From Sphingobium phenoxybenzoativorans (GTDB lineage: Bacteria > Pseudomonadota > Alphaproteobacteria > Sphingomonadales > Sphingomonadaceae), in the NCBI RefSeq assembly GCF_001757355.1, contig NZ_MINO01000001.1, forward strand, positions 1 through 64,000: a stretch of 64,000 nucleotides of DNA, read 5' to 3'. Below are positions 30,736-40,304 of this stretch, piece by piece; positions within the stretch are counted from its first letter, which is position 1, and every line of letters starts with the position of its first letter. The position numbers and the translations under genes were made by a program. The notes under the pieces were generated by a model. That model did no database searches and was not told the origin of the DNA. It saw only the letters and a list, made by a program, of their open reading frames with translations.

Positions 30736-32190
30736 ATGCAAATCACGATCAGCCCGTCACGCCCATCCACCGCCGACACTCTGGTCATCGCCCTGCCCAA
30801 GGACCTTCCGGGCTCCCTGGCCATTGCGGCGGGTCAGACCGTGCTCGCCGGCGCGAAGGCGGCGCGGTTCGCGGGCGACGCGGGATCGACCTTTGAGACA
30901 TTCGCGGAGGAAGGCGGCGCGTTGCTGCGCATCGTCCTGCTCGGCACCGGTTCGGGCAGCGACGCTGATCTTGAAAAGGCGGGCGGCGCGCTCTCGGCGA
31001 AATTGCTGACGTCCGGCGCAAAGCACGCCGCCGTGGAGTTTCCGGTCAGCGTTTCGGCGGAGGGCGCCGCGCGGCTGGCGCTTGGCGCGAAGCTGCGCAG
31101 TTGGCGGATGGACACCTATCGCACGCGCCTCCCCGAAAAGTCGAAGCCGACGCTGGAGACTGTGACATTGGTCACCGTTGATGCCGGAGCTTCCGATGCC
31201 TGGGCGCGCCGGTCCGCGCTGGCCGATGGCGTTGCGCTCACTCGTGAACTCGTCGCCGAACCAGCCAACATCATCTACCCCGAAAGCTTCGTCGAACGCT
31301 GCCGTCATCTGGCCGATCTCGGCATCGAAATCACGGTGCTGGACGAACAGCAGATGGCGGACCTTGGCATGGGCGCGCTGCTTGGCGTCGCGCAGGGATC
31401 GGTGCGCAAACCCCGCATTCTCGCGATGCGCTGGGACGGCACGGGCGGCGCGGTCAAGACGCCGGTCGTTTTCGTTGGCAAGGGCGTCACCTTCGACACG
31501 GGCGGCATTTCCATCAAGCCTGCGGCCGGTATGGAGGACATGAAGTGGGACATGGGCGGCGCGGGCGCGGTCGCGGGCACGCTGAAGGCGCTGGCCGGGC
31601 GCAAGGCGAAAGCCCATGTCGTCGGCATTTGTGGCCTTGTCGAGAATATGCCGGACGGCAACGCCCAGCGGCCCGGTGACGTGGTGACGTCCATGTCCGG
31701 CCAGACGATCGAGGTGATCAACACCGACGCCGAGGGCCGCCTGGTCCTTTGCGACGCCATCACCTGGGCGCAAAAGACCTATGCGCCGGAGGTGCTGATC
31801 GATCTCGCCACCCTGACCGGCGCGATGATCATCTCTCTGGGCGACCAGAATGGCGGCCTTTTCTCCAATGATGACGGTCTGGCCGATGATCTGCTTTCCG
31901 CGGGCAAGACGTCCGGCGATCCGTTGTGGCGTTTCCCGATGAGCGACGCCTACAACAAGCTGATCGACAGCCCCATCGCCGACATCAAGAATGTCGGGCC
32001 GCGCGGCGCCGGATCAATCACCGCCGCCCAATTCATCAAGCGGTTCGTCGATGAGGGCGTCAAATGGGCGCATCTCGACATTGCGGGCATGGTGTGGGCG
32101 GACAAGCCCGGATCGACCTGGGACAAGGGCGCAACCGGCTTCGGCGTGCGCCTGCTGGACCAGCTCGTCTCCGACAAGTTTGAGGGGTAA
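30736..32190 (+). CDS. pepA: Leucyl aminopeptidase (M17) PepA
   Basis: A cytosolic dizinc aminopeptidase of 484 residues. The metal-binding segment VGKGVTFDTGGISIKPA, the M17 signature NTDAEGRLVL (about 328-337) and the catalytic R/K residues are intact. The open frame starts at 30670, but the ATG at 30736 has GAGG six bases upstream and matches the family length. It is followed by holC, as in the pepA-holC arrangement of many Proteobacteria. Confidence 0.96.
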   Translation: MQITISPSRPSTADTLVIALPKDLPGSLAIAAGQTVLAGAKAARFAGDAGSTFETFAEEGGALLRIVLLGTGSGSDADLEKAGGALSAKLLTSGAKHAAVEFPVSVSAEGAARLALGAKLRSWRMDTYRTRLPEKSKPTLETVTLVTVDAGASDAWARRSALADGVALTRELVAEPANIIYPESFVERCRHLADLGIEITVLDEQQMADLGMGALLGVAQGSVRKPRILAMRWDGTGGAVKTPVVFVGKGVTFDTGGISIKPAAGMEDMKWDMGGAGAVAGTLKALAGRKAKAHVVGICGLVENMPDGNAQRPGDVVTSMSGQTIEVINTDAEGRLVLCDAITWAQKTYAPEVLIDLATLTGAMIISLGDQNGGLFSNDDGLADDLLSAGKTSGDPLWRFPMSDAYNKLIDSPIADIKNVGPRGAGSITAAQFIKRFVDEGVKWAHLDIAGMVWADKPGSTWDKGATGFGVRLLDQLVSDKFEG

Positions 32191-32219
32191 TCAAACCTCC
32201 GTTCGGATTGAACCGCTTC

Positions 32220-32298
32220 CCGTTCGCCCTGAGCTTGTCGAAGGGCTGCACTTTTCTTCAAGAAGGGCAGGGCTTCGACAGGCTCAGCCCGACGATGG
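32220..32298. repeat. REP/BIME-like element, copy A (Y then inverted Z)
   Basis: Two inverted REP-like units flank a short spacer. The left unit is CCGTTCGCCCTGAG then CTTGTCGAAGGGCTG; the right unit is the inverted GGGCT...AGCCC variant, partly degenerate at its end. Each unit is itself a hairpin around the loop GAGCTTGTCGA. The element lies between pepA and holC and runs up to the holC ribosome-binding site. Confidence 0.85.
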
Positions 32299-32308
32299 AA
32301 AGATATCG

Positions 32309-32746
32309 ATGCAGGCCGATTTCTACCAGCTCAGCCGTGATCCCGTGGACAAGGTGTTGCCCGCCATAGCGCAGCGCATCATTGCCGGCGGGGGACGGCT
32401 GCTCGTGGTTGCGGCAGAGCCGGAGCGCCTGGATGAGATCGGCCAGTCGCTTTGGTCGCATCAGCCCGCCAGCTTCCTTGCGCACGGCCATGCGCAAGGC
32501 GAAAATCCCTCGATCCAGCCGATCCTGCTGTCCGGCAAGGTGGAGCCGTCCAATGGCGCGCGGTATATCGCCCTGGCCGACGGCCTGTGGCGGGACGAGG
32601 CGCTGACTTTCGATCGCGCATTCTATTTCTTTGACGCGATGACGATTGAGGCCGCGCGCGCGAACTGGCGCATTGTCTCGAAGCTGGAGGGGGTTGAAGC
32701 CCGTTTCCACCGTCAGGAGGGCGGGCGGTGGATCAGGGCGGCCTGA
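32309..32746 (+). CDS. holC: DNA polymerase III chi subunit HolC
   Basis: A 145-residue clamp-loader accessory subunit that links the polymerase III holoenzyme to SSB. The family pattern is VDFYxL at the start (here QADFYQLSRDP), then KVLPAIAQRIIAGGGRLLVV, the LWSHQPASFLAHG segment and NGARYIALADG. The ATG at 32309 has GGAAAG a few bases upstream, at the edge of REP element A. It follows pepA in the conserved pepA-holC order. Confidence 0.93.
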   Translation: MQADFYQLSRDPVDKVLPAIAQRIIAGGGRLLVVAAEPERLDEIGQSLWSHQPASFLAHGHAQGENPSIQPILLSGKVEPSNGARYIALADGLWRDEALTFDRAFYFFDAMTIEAARANWRIVSKLEGVEARFHRQEGGRWIRAA

Positions 32747-32834
32747 TGGTGATGCTTAACAGTCTTGCGGCCTGTCCTTCCCGCAGCTAAAGGGCGGCCC
32801 GACTTGTTTCCCGAAACCGGAGCTTCCCAATAAA

Positions 32835-33257
32835 ATGGCCGCCAATCGCACCTTTTCCATCATCAAGCCCGACGCGACGCGCCGCAACCTGACCGGCGCG
32901 ATCACCGCGATGCTGGAGGAAGCGGGCCTGCGCGTCGTCGCCTCCAAGCGCATCCGCATGAGCCGCGAGCAGGCCGAAGGCTTCTACGCCGTGCACAAGG
33001 AGCGTCCCTTCTTCGCCGACCTCGTCGCCTTCATGATCTCCGGTCCGGTCGTCGTGCAGGTTCTGGAAGGCGAGAATGCCGTGAAGCGCAACCGCGACAT
33101 CATGGGCGCGACCAACCCGGAGAATGCCGATGAGGGCACGATCCGCAAGGTGCACGCCGAATCGATCGAGGCGAACTCGGTCCACGGTTCGGACAGCGAT
33201 GAGAATGCCGCGACGGAAATCGCCTATTTCTTCAAGCCGGAAGAAATTGTCGGCTGA
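32835..33257 (+). CDS. ndk: Nucleoside diphosphate kinase
   Basis: Ndk balances nucleoside triphosphates by phosphate transfer through an active-site histidine. The 140-residue protein has TFSIIKPDA at the N-terminus, the KERPFF segment and the catalytic NSVHGSD with His117. It is followed by a strong terminator at 33281-33313, so it closes the pepA-holC-ndk group. Confidence 0.97.
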   Translation: MAANRTFSIIKPDATRRNLTGAITAMLEEAGLRVVASKRIRMSREQAEGFYAVHKERPFFADLVAFMISGPVVVQVLEGENAVKRNRDIMGATNPENADEGTIRKVHAESIEANSVHGSDSDENAATEIAYFFKPEEIVG

Positions 33258-33280
33258 TCCCTGATCGCAGTGTGACACGA

Positions 33281-33313
33281 AAAAGCCGCCGGAGCGCTCC
33301 GGCGGCTTTTTTC
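33281..33313 (+). terminator. Intrinsic terminator after ndk
   Basis: A perfect palindrome (GCCGCCGGAGC / GCTCCGGCGGC, 33286-33307) is flanked by AAAAA and TTTTTT. It is strong, and also usable by minus-strand transcripts. Confidence 0.9.
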
Positions 33314-33397
33314 ATGCCCTTTTCCTCGGTCCTGCCGACGCAGGCTGGCGTCTCATGCCGCAAGGAACAGTCAGCGTGTTGCGGCTCAAGCCTCGGA

Positions 33398-34075
33398 TCA
33401 TTTGTCTGGTTGCGGGAATATCGCCTTCCACCGTGCATCCAGCCTGGCCTGCAAGCCGCTCTCCTTGGTTCGTGACACGAGCGATAGTCCGCGCAGCGTC
33501 ACATTATGCCCACCGAGCAGGCGGCCCCGGACGGTATAGCCGACATCATAGATCGCGACATCGTCGTGGATTACGCCGTCGACCATGAACCGGGTGGAGA
33601 TGGCCACGGGAACGCGCTCATCACCCCGGCTATCGTCGGGCATGCCCGCATTTTCCCGCGCCTTTTTCAACGGCACCTCGAACCACCTGACCTCGACGCG
33701 GGACTGGCCCGTCGTTTCCGCCGGATCGGCGCCGAAAGAGGAAGGGAACCGCACGGTCTGGCTCTGGACCAGTTGGTCCTCGGACGTGGGCGTCAGGATC
33801 AGCGTCCGCCCGTCGACGGATGTCTTGGTGCTGAAAACAAGGATCTGCGCCTTGGCGGACGATTGTTTCGCGTCGGCCGCCTTTTCCGCCCGGCTGTCGG
33901 CGCGTTCCGACCAATTGTTCCACAGCGTCAGGCCGGAAATCACGACAGCCGCCACCGCCAGAACTTCGCCCAGCGTTATCCAGCGGCGGCGTATGGCTGC
34001 CGCTTCGGCCTTTTCCGCCCGCTCCTGCGCCTGTTTGGTGGGTGGTGGGTCGGGAGGTGTTGAATCAGAAGACAT
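33398..34075 (-). CDS. Hypothetical single-pass membrane protein
   Basis: A 225-residue protein. A charged, Pro-rich N-terminus and a short coiled coil (about 12-35, AQERAEKAEAAAIRRR) precede one membrane segment (about 38-58, LGEVLAVAAVVISGLTLW). A soluble, probably periplasmic, beta-rich domain follows. No motif recognised. The ATG at 34075 overlaps the purN stop by 11 nt, so it is probably co-expressed with purM-purN. No link to purine synthesis is evident. Confidence 0.75.
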   Translation of the reverse strand: MSSDSTPPDPPPTKQAQERAEKAEAAAIRRRWITLGEVLAVAAVVISGLTLWNNWSERADSRAEKAADAKQSSAKAQILVFSTKTSVDGRTLILTPTSEDQLVQSQTVRFPSSFGADPAETTGQSRVEVRWFEVPLKKARENAGMPDDSRGDERVPVAISTRFMVDGVIHDDVAIYDVGYTVRGRLLGGHNVTLRGLSLVSRTKESGLQARLDARWKAIFPQPDK

Positions 34076-35003
34076 CGGCCAGCTTCCGGGGAGCAATGAG
34101 GCGCCAGCTTGTTTCCAGCCGGTCGCGCACATGATCCCAGTCGGTCGCTCCACCGTCAAGCCGGATGCCGATCCAGCCGGAAGGGCCGAAATAGGCCGGG
34201 CGGTAATAGAGGTCGGGGTCCTCCTCTATCAACATCGCCTGTTCCTCCTCGCCGGTGGTCTTGACGATCAGCGCCGTGATGCCGTCGCCATGATGATCCT
34301 TCGTGAAATAGGCGAACTTCTTGCCCTTCTCGATCCCGAAGCAGGGCATGCCGTGCGACAGCGTCTCCTCGGCGCGGGGCAGGGCCATCGCCCGCTCGCG
34401 CACCTGCGCCAATATCGCTTCGGGCTGGGAATCCCGCTGGACATATTCCGCCAGCACGCGGGAATAGAGCTGATGCTCGGCGATCAGAATGCGCGCGGCC
34501 AGCGCATCCTCCGTGTCGCCGGGCAGGATCGCGACGGGCGTCTGCCCCAAGACCGGGCCGTCATCCAGCTCGGCGGTCACGATATGGACCGAACATCCCG
34601 CATGGCTGTCGCCAGCCTCCAGCGCCCGCTTGTGCGTGTCCAGCCCCTTATATTTGGGCAGGAGGGAGGGGTGGATGTTGAGCATCCTGCCTTCCCATCC
34701 CCCAACGAAGCTGCTGGGGAGAATCCGCATGAAACCCGCGAGGGCGATATAGTCCGCGCCAGACTTCCTGATTTGAAGGTCGAGCGCTTCAAAAAATTGC
34801 GATTTGTCCTTTCCGGTAGGCTTGGGAAAGCCAAGAGCGGGAATCCCTTCCCCTTCTGCAAGTCTGAGGCCCGCTGCGTCAGGACTGTCTGCCGCCACCA
34901 GCACGATCTCAAACGGGCAATCGGCCGCCTTCGCGGCATAGAGCAAAGCCGCCATGTTCGATCCTCGGCCGGATATGAGAACTGCGATGCGTGCTTTCTG
35001 CAT
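34065..35003 (-). CDS. purN: Phosphoribosylglycinamide formyltransferase PurN fused to a YjbR/MmcQ-like domain
   Basis: The first ~190 of 312 residues are a complete PurN, which formylates GAR with 10-formyl-THF. SGRGSNM is at 11-17, the catalytic NIHPSLLPKYKG has Asn109/His111, and Asp147 lies in ELDDGPVLGQ. Typical PurN ends near there. The extra C-terminal ~115 residues (ALPRAEETLSHGMPCFGI to DRLETSWRLIAPRKL) look like a YjbR/MmcQ (DUF419) domain, including the FGPSGWIGIRL and SWRLIAPRKL segments. The frame is continuous, so this is a genuine fusion. It follows purM, with REP element B in the gap. Confidence 0.92.
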   Translation of the reverse strand: MQKARIAVLISGRGSNMAALLYAAKAADCPFEIVLVAADSPDAAGLRLAEGEGIPALGFPKPTGKDKSQFFEALDLQIRKSGADYIALAGFMRILPSSFVGGWEGRMLNIHPSLLPKYKGLDTHKRALEAGDSHAGCSVHIVTAELDDGPVLGQTPVAILPGDTEDALAARILIAEHQLYSRVLAEYVQRDSQPEAILAQVRERAMALPRAEETLSHGMPCFGIEKGKKFAYFTKDHHGDGITALIVKTTGEEEQAMLIEEDPDLYYRPAYFGPSGWIGIRLDGGATDWDHVRDRLETSWRLIAPRKLADVF

Positions 35004-35013
35004 GCTCTAAACT

Positions 35014-35091
35014 CCGTTCGGGCTGAGCTTGTCGAAGCCCTGTCCTGTCTTGAAGTGAAGTACAGCCCTTCGACAAGCTCAGGGCGAACGG
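35014..35091. repeat. REP/BIME-like element, copy B (Z then inverted Y)
   Basis: A 78-bp element with near-perfect outer arms CCGTTCG...CGAACGG. Unit Z (GGGCT-GAGCTTGTCGA-AGCCC) and inverted unit Y (GCCCT-GAGCTTGTCGA-AGGGC) flank a spacer. It lies in the purM-purN intergenic gap, so it would be transcribed within the operon. Confidence 0.88.
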
Positions 35092-35111
35092 TAGTTAATT
35101 TCGTCCGCAAT

Positions 35112-36218
35112 TCATCCCAGATGCGTTGCTGACCAGTCCGCCATCGCGCTCCACGTCTCGACCGATCCCTTGACCGTGCAGCCTTTTTCGCCGGCCTCGA
35201 TATGGCCGATGGCGTGCACGGTTTCACCCGCCGCTATCAGCGCAGCGCGCACATCCTCCGCCTCTGCGGCGTCCACTGCCAGCACCATGCCGACGCCGCA
35301 GTTGAAGGTGCGCGCCATTTCCTCCGGCTCGATATGCCCCTGGGCCTGCAGGAACGCCATCAGGCGCGGCTGATCCCAACTATCCGCGTCGACCACGGCG
35401 TGCAGCCCGTCCGGCAGCACGCGCGGAATATTCTCCAGCAGCCCGCCGCCAGTAATGTGGGCCAATGCGTTGATCTTGCCTGCCCGCACCAGCGGCAGCA
35501 GCGAGCGCACATAGATGCGCGTCGGCGCCATCAGCGCGTCGATCAGCAGCACCTCATTGTCGAACAGGGCGGGGCGGTCGAGCTTCCATCCCTTGTCCGC
35601 CGCCAGCCGCCGGACCAGCGAGAAGCCATTGCTGTGCACGCCCGACGATCCCAGCCCCAGCAGCACATCGCCCGCCTTCACCCGCGATCCGGTCAACGCC
35701 TGCGCGCGCTCCACCGCGCCGACGCAGAAACCGGCCAGATCATAGTCTCCGGGGCCATACATGCCCGGCATCTCCGCCGTCTCGCCGCCGATCAGCGCGC
35801 AGCCCGCCTGACGGCATCCGTCCGCGATCCCCGCGATTACCCGCTCGGCGACACCGCTCTCCAGCTTCCCCGTGGCGTAATAGTCCAGGAAGAATAGCGG
35901 CTCCGCGCCCTGCACGATCAAGTCATTGGCGCACATCGCCACCAGGTCGATGCCGACTCCGTCATGCCGGTCATGCTCGATGGCCAGCTTCAGCTTGGTG
36001 CCGACCCCATCATTGGCCGCGACCAGCAGGGGGTCGTCATAGCCCGCCGCCTTCAGGTCGAAAAATCCGCCGAATCCGCCAAGTTCGGCGTCCGCGCCGG
36101 GACGGCGGGTGGCCTTGGCGAGCGGAGCGATGGCCTTGACCAGCGCGTTTCCGGCGTCGATGGAAACGCCGGCCTTGGCGTAGGTATAGGGTTCGGTCTG
36201 GTTGTGCTTGGGGTCCAT
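35112..36218 (-). CDS. purM: Phosphoribosylformylglycinamidine cyclo-ligase
   Basis: PurM closes the imidazole ring of AIR using ATP. The 368-residue protein has the [15 protein letters not shown] start, [12 protein letters not shown], the [27 protein letters not shown] segment, [16 protein letters not shown] and [14 protein letters not shown]. It is divergent from the DUF2066-hda-ppk genes. purM beside a DUF2066 gene and hda is also seen in other Proteobacteria such as Pseudomonas. Confidence 0.97.
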   Translation of the reverse strand: MDPKHNQTEPYTYAKAGVSIDAGNALVKAIAPLAKATRRPGADAELGGFGGFFDLKAAGYDDPLLVAANDGVGTKLKLAIEHDRHDGVGIDLVAMCANDLIVQGAEPLFFLDYYATGKLESGVAERVIAGIADGCRQAGCALIGGETAEMPGMYGPGDYDLAGFCVGAVERAQALTGSRVKAGDVLLGLGSSGVHSNGFSLVRRLAADKGWKLDRPALFDNEVLLIDALMAPTRIYVRSLLPLVRAGKINALAHITGGGLLENIPRVLPDGLHAVVDADSWDQPRLMAFLQAQGHIEPEEMARTFNCGVGMVLAVDAAEAEDVRAALIAAGETVHAIGHIEAGEKGCTVKGSVETWSAMADWSATHLG

Positions 36219-36284
36219 GAATGGCGCCTAGCCAAATCGGACTTGGATTTCCATAGTAATGCCGTCAAAAGGGCGCCCGTGTTC

Positions 36285-37520
36285 ATGACCCGCCCAGACA
36301 TCCGTCCTTTCTATCTCGCGATCCTGCTGCTGCTCGGCCTCGCCGCCGCCGCGACTCTGGTCGCCCAGATTGAGGGCGAGCGCGGCGTTCCGCCCATCGC
36401 CAGCGGCGGCGATTTTGAGGTGAGCGGGGTCAAGGTCGACGTCGCGGCGCCCAATGCGGACGCCGCCCGCTATGCCGGCTGGCGACAGGCGCAGCGCACG
36501 GCCTGGCGCATGCTCTGGACCCGCACCAATGGTGGCGCGTCCATTCCCGTGCTCTCCGATTCGCAGCTTGAGGCGATGGTGTCCGGGATTGAGATTCAAT
36601 ATGAGCAATCCGGCCCAACCCGTTATATCGCAACGCTTGGCGTCATGTTCGATCGCGCCCGTACGGGCCAGCTTCTGGGCGTCAGCGGCTCGGCCATCCG
36701 GTCCCCGCCGCTGCTGGTCATCCCTGTCTTGTGGCAGGGCGGGGCGGCCGTCAGCTATGAGAGCATCAATGAGTGGCAGAAGGCCTGGGCGCGTTTCCGC
36801 ACCGGGGAAAGCGCCATTGACTATGTGCGCGTCAGCGGCGTCGCGGCGGACCCCTTGCTGCTCAACGCCGCGCAGACCGGCCGCCGCGGCCGCCTCTGGT
36901 GGCGGGTGCTGCTCGATCAATATGGCGCGGCCGATGTGGTGATCCCGATCGCCCGGCTGGAGCGGCAATATCCCGGCGGCCCGGTCATCGGACGATTCGC
37001 CGCGCGCTATGGCCCGGACAATGCGCTGATCGGGTCCTTCGCGCTGCGCGCGCCTTCCGAAAATGCCGTGCCGGAGATGATGGATCAGGCGGCAAGGCGC
37101 GTGGATCAGCTTTACACGCAAGCTCTGCTTAGTGGCGTACTGCGTCCTGACCCCTCGTTGGTCATAGAGGAACCAGTCGATCCCGATTCGCTGGAGCTTG
37201 AAAATGCGACAGAAGGAATGGTCGAAACGGTCGATATGCCCACGGTTATCCCTGGAGTCGCCACCTTCACGCTGCAATATGACACGCCCAACGTCGCCTC
37301 CGTCAGCCAGGGTGAGTCCCTGATCCGGGGAATCCCCGGCGTGCGCTCGGCCTCGACCAGCAGCCTGGCGCTGGGCGGCACTTCCGTAATGCAGGTCAGT
37401 TTTGCCGGTACGGTCGACACGCTCAGCGCAGCGCTCCAGCAGCGCGGCTTTGCGGTTCAGTCCGCCGGCAACACGCTTCGCGTTACCCGGCGCGCAGCCA
37501 CGCCGCCCGCCGGGCAATGA
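36285..37520 (+). CDS. DUF2066-like exported protein
   Basis: A 411-residue protein with an N-terminal membrane segment or signal (FYLAILLLLGLAAAATLVAQ), then an alpha/beta domain matching the DUF2066 type found between purM and hda. Conserved-looking parts are SDSQLEAMVSGIEIQYEQ, RYIATLGVMFDRARTGQLLG and PPLLVIPVLW. The C-terminal ~100 residues (FTLQYDTPNVASVSQGESLIRGI) add a small repeat-like domain. An in-frame GTG lies two codons upstream of the ATG at 36285. Function unknown. It overlaps hda by 4 nt. Confidence 0.8.
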   Translation: MTRPDIRPFYLAILLLLGLAAAATLVAQIEGERGVPPIASGGDFEVSGVKVDVAAPNADAARYAGWRQAQRTAWRMLWTRTNGGASIPVLSDSQLEAMVSGIEIQYEQSGPTRYIATLGVMFDRARTGQLLGVSGSAIRSPPLLVIPVLWQGGAAVSYESINEWQKAWARFRTGESAIDYVRVSGVAADPLLLNAAQTGRRGRLWWRVLLDQYGAADVVIPIARLERQYPGGPVIGRFAARYGPDNALIGSFALRAPSENAVPEMMDQAARRVDQLYTQALLSGVLRPDPSLVIEEPVDPDSLELENATEGMVETVDMPTVIPGVATFTLQYDTPNVASVSQGESLIRGIPGVRSASTSSLALGGTSVMQVSFAGTVDTLSAALQQRGFAVQSAGNTLRVTRRAATPPAGQ

Positions 37521-38146
37521 GCCAGATCAGCCTCCCGTTCGACTGGACGGGCCAGGGGGGAGGCGGGGACTTCCTGGTGAGCGACGCCAATGCGATTGCC
37601 GTGCGTCATCTGGAGGGGTGGCGCGACTGGCCGGTGCAGACCAGTGTCCTGTCCGGCCCGCCCCGTTCGGGCAAATCCACGCTTGGCCGCCTGTTTGCCC
37701 GCATTTCCGGCGGCGAGGTGATCGACAATGCGGAAGGGGCGGGCGACGAGCCGCTTTTCCATGCCTGGAACCGCGCCCAGCTTGATCAGCGCCCGCTGCT
37801 CCTCATCGCCGACCATGCGCCGCAGCACTGGACCGTTGCCCTTCCGGACCTGCGCTCGCGCCTGTCCGCCGCCGCGCATGTGCGGATAGAGGAGCCGGAT
37901 GAGGCGCTCGCCCTGGCGCTTATCGAACGCGGCCTGACCCGCGCCGGTTCGGCATGGGCTGCCGATTTGCCGGAATGGCTGCACAAGCGGATCGAACGCA
38001 GCTATGCTGCCATCGCGGCGGTGATCGATTGCCTCAATGCGGCTTCACTGTCATCGTCCCGCAAGATTTCGGTGCAATTTGCACGGGAAACGCTGCAAAA
38101 CGCCGGATTTCTGCCTATACTCTATTCCGATCCGGCGTCCGAATAA
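37517..38146 (+). CDS. hda: DnaA-related regulatory inactivator Hda (HdaA)
   Basis: A 209-residue AAA+ protein homologous to the ATPase domain of DnaA. With the sliding clamp it promotes hydrolysis of DnaA-ATP and limits re-initiation. A clamp-binding motif of the QISLPFDW type (residues 3-10) is at the extreme N-terminus. The P-loop GPPRSGKST is at 47-55, followed by a short sensor region. It lacks the DnaA DNA-binding domain. The start overlaps the DUF2066 stop (ATGA). Confidence 0.9.
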   Translation: MSQISLPFDWTGQGGGGDFLVSDANAIAVRHLEGWRDWPVQTSVLSGPPRSGKSTLGRLFARISGGEVIDNAEGAGDEPLFHAWNRAQLDQRPLLLIADHAPQHWTVALPDLRSRLSAAAHVRIEEPDEALALALIERGLTRAGSAWAADLPEWLHKRIERSYAAIAAVIDCLNAASLSSSRKISVQFARETLQNAGFLPILYSDPASE

Positions 38147-38155
38147 GGAGCTTTC

Positions 38156-40294
38156 GTGGCCGAAGCCGACCCCTCTGCCAGCATGACCCTGCCCGGCGAA
38201 CGCTATTTCAATCGGGAACTGTCCTGGTTGGGGTTCAACCAGCGGGTGCTGGAAGAAGCGATGAATCCCGCCCATCCCTTGCTGGAACGGCTACGTTTCC
38301 TGTCGATTTCCGGCGCGAACCTCGATGAATTTTTCATGGTCCGCGTCGCCGGGTTGAAGGGGCAGCAGCTTCAGGATGTCGACCTGCGCTCCGCCGATGG
38401 CATGACTCCGGGGCAGCAGCTTGCCGCGATCGAGGCGGAGGCCGACCGGTTGATGAGCGCGCAACAGCTCGTCTGGCACGCGCTCCACGCCGCGCTCGGC
38501 GCAGCGGGCATCGATGTGGTTGGCTCAGGCAGCATGGGCGCGAAGGCGGACGACTGGCTCGAAAATCACTTTCTCAATCAGGTGTTCCCGATTCTGACGC
38601 CGCAGGCGCTTGATCCCGCGCATCCCTTTCCCTTCATCCCCAATCAGGGCCTGTCGATCGTTTTCGATCTGGAGCGCCTGTCGGACAAGCAGCCGGTCCG
38701 CGAACTGGTGATGATTCCTGCGACCCTCAATCGCTTCGTGCGGATTCCGGGCAGCCCGGCGCGCTATATGGCTCTGGAGGCAGTGATCCGCCGGTTCAGC
38801 GACCGGCTGTTCCCCGGCTACAAGGTCAAGGACAGCGGCGTATTCCGGGTCATCCGCGACAGCGATATCGAAATTGAGGAGGAGGCGGAGGATCTCGTCC
38901 GCTATTTCCGCAGCGCCATCAAGCGCCGCCGCCGTGGCCGGGTGATCCGGCTGGAAATAGAACAGGGTATTCCCGAAGCGGTCGAGGAAATGCTTCAGGA
39001 CATGCTGCAGGGGCATGAATCCGTCATCGCGGAGGTGGACGGCTTCATCGGCATCGGCGACCTGTCCGTGATCGTCGACGAGGACCGGCCGGACCTGAAG
39101 TTCGAACCCTACGCCCCCCGTTTCCCGGAGCGTATTCGCGAATATGGCGGCGATTGCTTTGCGGCTATTCGCGCCAAGGATATCGTCGTCCATCACCCCT
39201 ATGAAAGCTTCGACGTCGTCGTCGCCTTTCTGAAACAAGCGGCCGCCGACCCGGATGTCGTCGCCATCAAGCAGACGCTCTATCGCGCGGGCAAGCAATC
39301 CGCCGTCATCCGCGCGCTTATCGACGCGGCGGAGGCGGGCAAGTCAGTCACCGCAGTTGTGGAATTGAAGGCCCGGTTTGACGAGGAGCAGAACCTGCTC
39401 TGGGCCAGCGCCCTGGAACGCGCCGGGGTTCAGGTGGTCTACGGCTTCATCGACTGGAAGACGCACGCCAAGATTTCGATGGTCGTCCGGCGTGAAAGCG
39501 ACCAGTTCCGCACTTACTGCCATTTCGGCACCGGCAATTATCACCCGGTCACTGCGCGCATTTACACGGACCTCAGCTTCTTCACCGCCGACCCGCGCAT
39601 CGGGCGGGATGCCGCCGCGCTGTTCAACTATATCACCGGCTATGTCGAGCCGCAGCATCTGGAACTGCTCACCATGTCGCCCCGCGACCTGCGTGACCAG
39701 TTGAGCGCGCTGATCGATGCGGAGATCGACCATGTGCGCGCCGGGCGTCCGGGCAGCATCTGGGCCAAGATGAACTCGCTCGTCGATCCCGCCATCATCG
39801 AAAAGCTCTACGCCGCCAGCAATGCGGGGGTTCAGGTTGATCTGATCATCCGCGGCATCTGCTGCCTGCGTCCCGGCGTTCAGGGCATGTCGGAAAATAT
39901 CCGGGTGAAGTCCGTCATCGGCCGCTTCCTGGAACATAGCCGCATCGCCTGCTTCGGCAATGGCAAGGAACTGCCGAACAATGGCGCGAAGGTCCTGATC
40001 AGCTCCGCCGACTGGATGCCGCGCAATTTTGACCGCCGGGTCGAATATATGCTGCCTATCGAGAATGCGACCGTGCATGATCAGGTGCTGGATCAGGTGA
40101 TGGTCGCCAACCTCATCGATAATGAACAAAGCTGGGAACTGGATTGCGATGGCCGCTATCGTCGGCTGGAGCCGGGCGACAAGCCCTTCAATCTTCATCG
40201 CTATTTCATGACCAACCCGTCCCTGTCGGGGCGCGGCGCGGCCCTGCAGAAAAGCGATGCCGTGCCAAAGCTTTCCCTGCGCCGGCGGCGCTAG
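38156..40294 (+). CDS. ppk1: Polyphosphate kinase 1
   Basis: PPK1 polymerises the gamma-phosphate of ATP into inorganic polyphosphate. The 712-residue protein begins [20 protein letters not shown]. It contains the kinase core with KTHAKI (HxK motif, His437), [20 protein letters not shown] and the second HxK-like region near RIACFGNG. Start is GTG at 38156 with AAGGAG five bases upstream. It is followed at once by ppx, so synthesis and degradation are co-encoded. Confidence 0.97.
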   Translation: MAEADPSASMTLPGERYFNRELSWLGFNQRVLEEAMNPAHPLLERLRFLSISGANLDEFFMVRVAGLKGQQLQDVDLRSADGMTPGQQLAAIEAEADRLMSAQQLVWHALHAALGAAGIDVVGSGSMGAKADDWLENHFLNQVFPILTPQALDPAHPFPFIPNQGLSIVFDLERLSDKQPVRELVMIPATLNRFVRIPGSPARYMALEAVIRRFSDRLFPGYKVKDSGVFRVIRDSDIEIEEEAEDLVRYFRSAIKRRRRGRVIRLEIEQGIPEAVEEMLQDMLQGHESVIAEVDGFIGIGDLSVIVDEDRPDLKFEPYAPRFPERIREYGGDCFAAIRAKDIVVHHPYESFDVVVAFLKQAAADPDVVAIKQTLYRAGKQSAVIRALIDAAEAGKSVTAVVELKARFDEEQNLLWASALERAGVQVVYGFIDWKTHAKISMVVRRESDQFRTYCHFGTGNYHPVTARIYTDLSFFTADPRIGRDAAALFNYITGYVEPQHLELLTMSPRDLRDQLSALIDAEIDHVRAGRPGSIWAKMNSLVDPAIIEKLYAASNAGVQVDLIIRGICCLRPGVQGMSENIRVKSVIGRFLEHSRIACFGNGKELPNNGAKVLISSADWMPRNFDRRVEYMLPIENATVHDQVLDQVMVANLIDNEQSWELDCDGRYRRLEPGDKPFNLHRYFMTNPSLSGRGAALQKSDAVPKLSLRRRR

Positions 40295-40304
40295 GGGGAT
40301 GGAC

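Noticed and set aside
28446..30896. 816-codon plus-strand frame over lptD
   Set aside because: It is the mirror frame of lptD, whose signal peptide, OstA domain and barrel are clear. GC-rich third positions keep the opposite frame open.
32747..32834. 88-nt gap checked for a tRNA gene
   Set aside because: No T-loop GTTCRANNC, no acceptor stem pairing and no CCA-adjacent stem.
36228..37517. 429-codon minus-strand frame opposite the DUF2066 gene
   Set aside because: Arg/His/Gly-rich composition without domains. The plus-strand gene has a signal sequence and overlaps hda properly.
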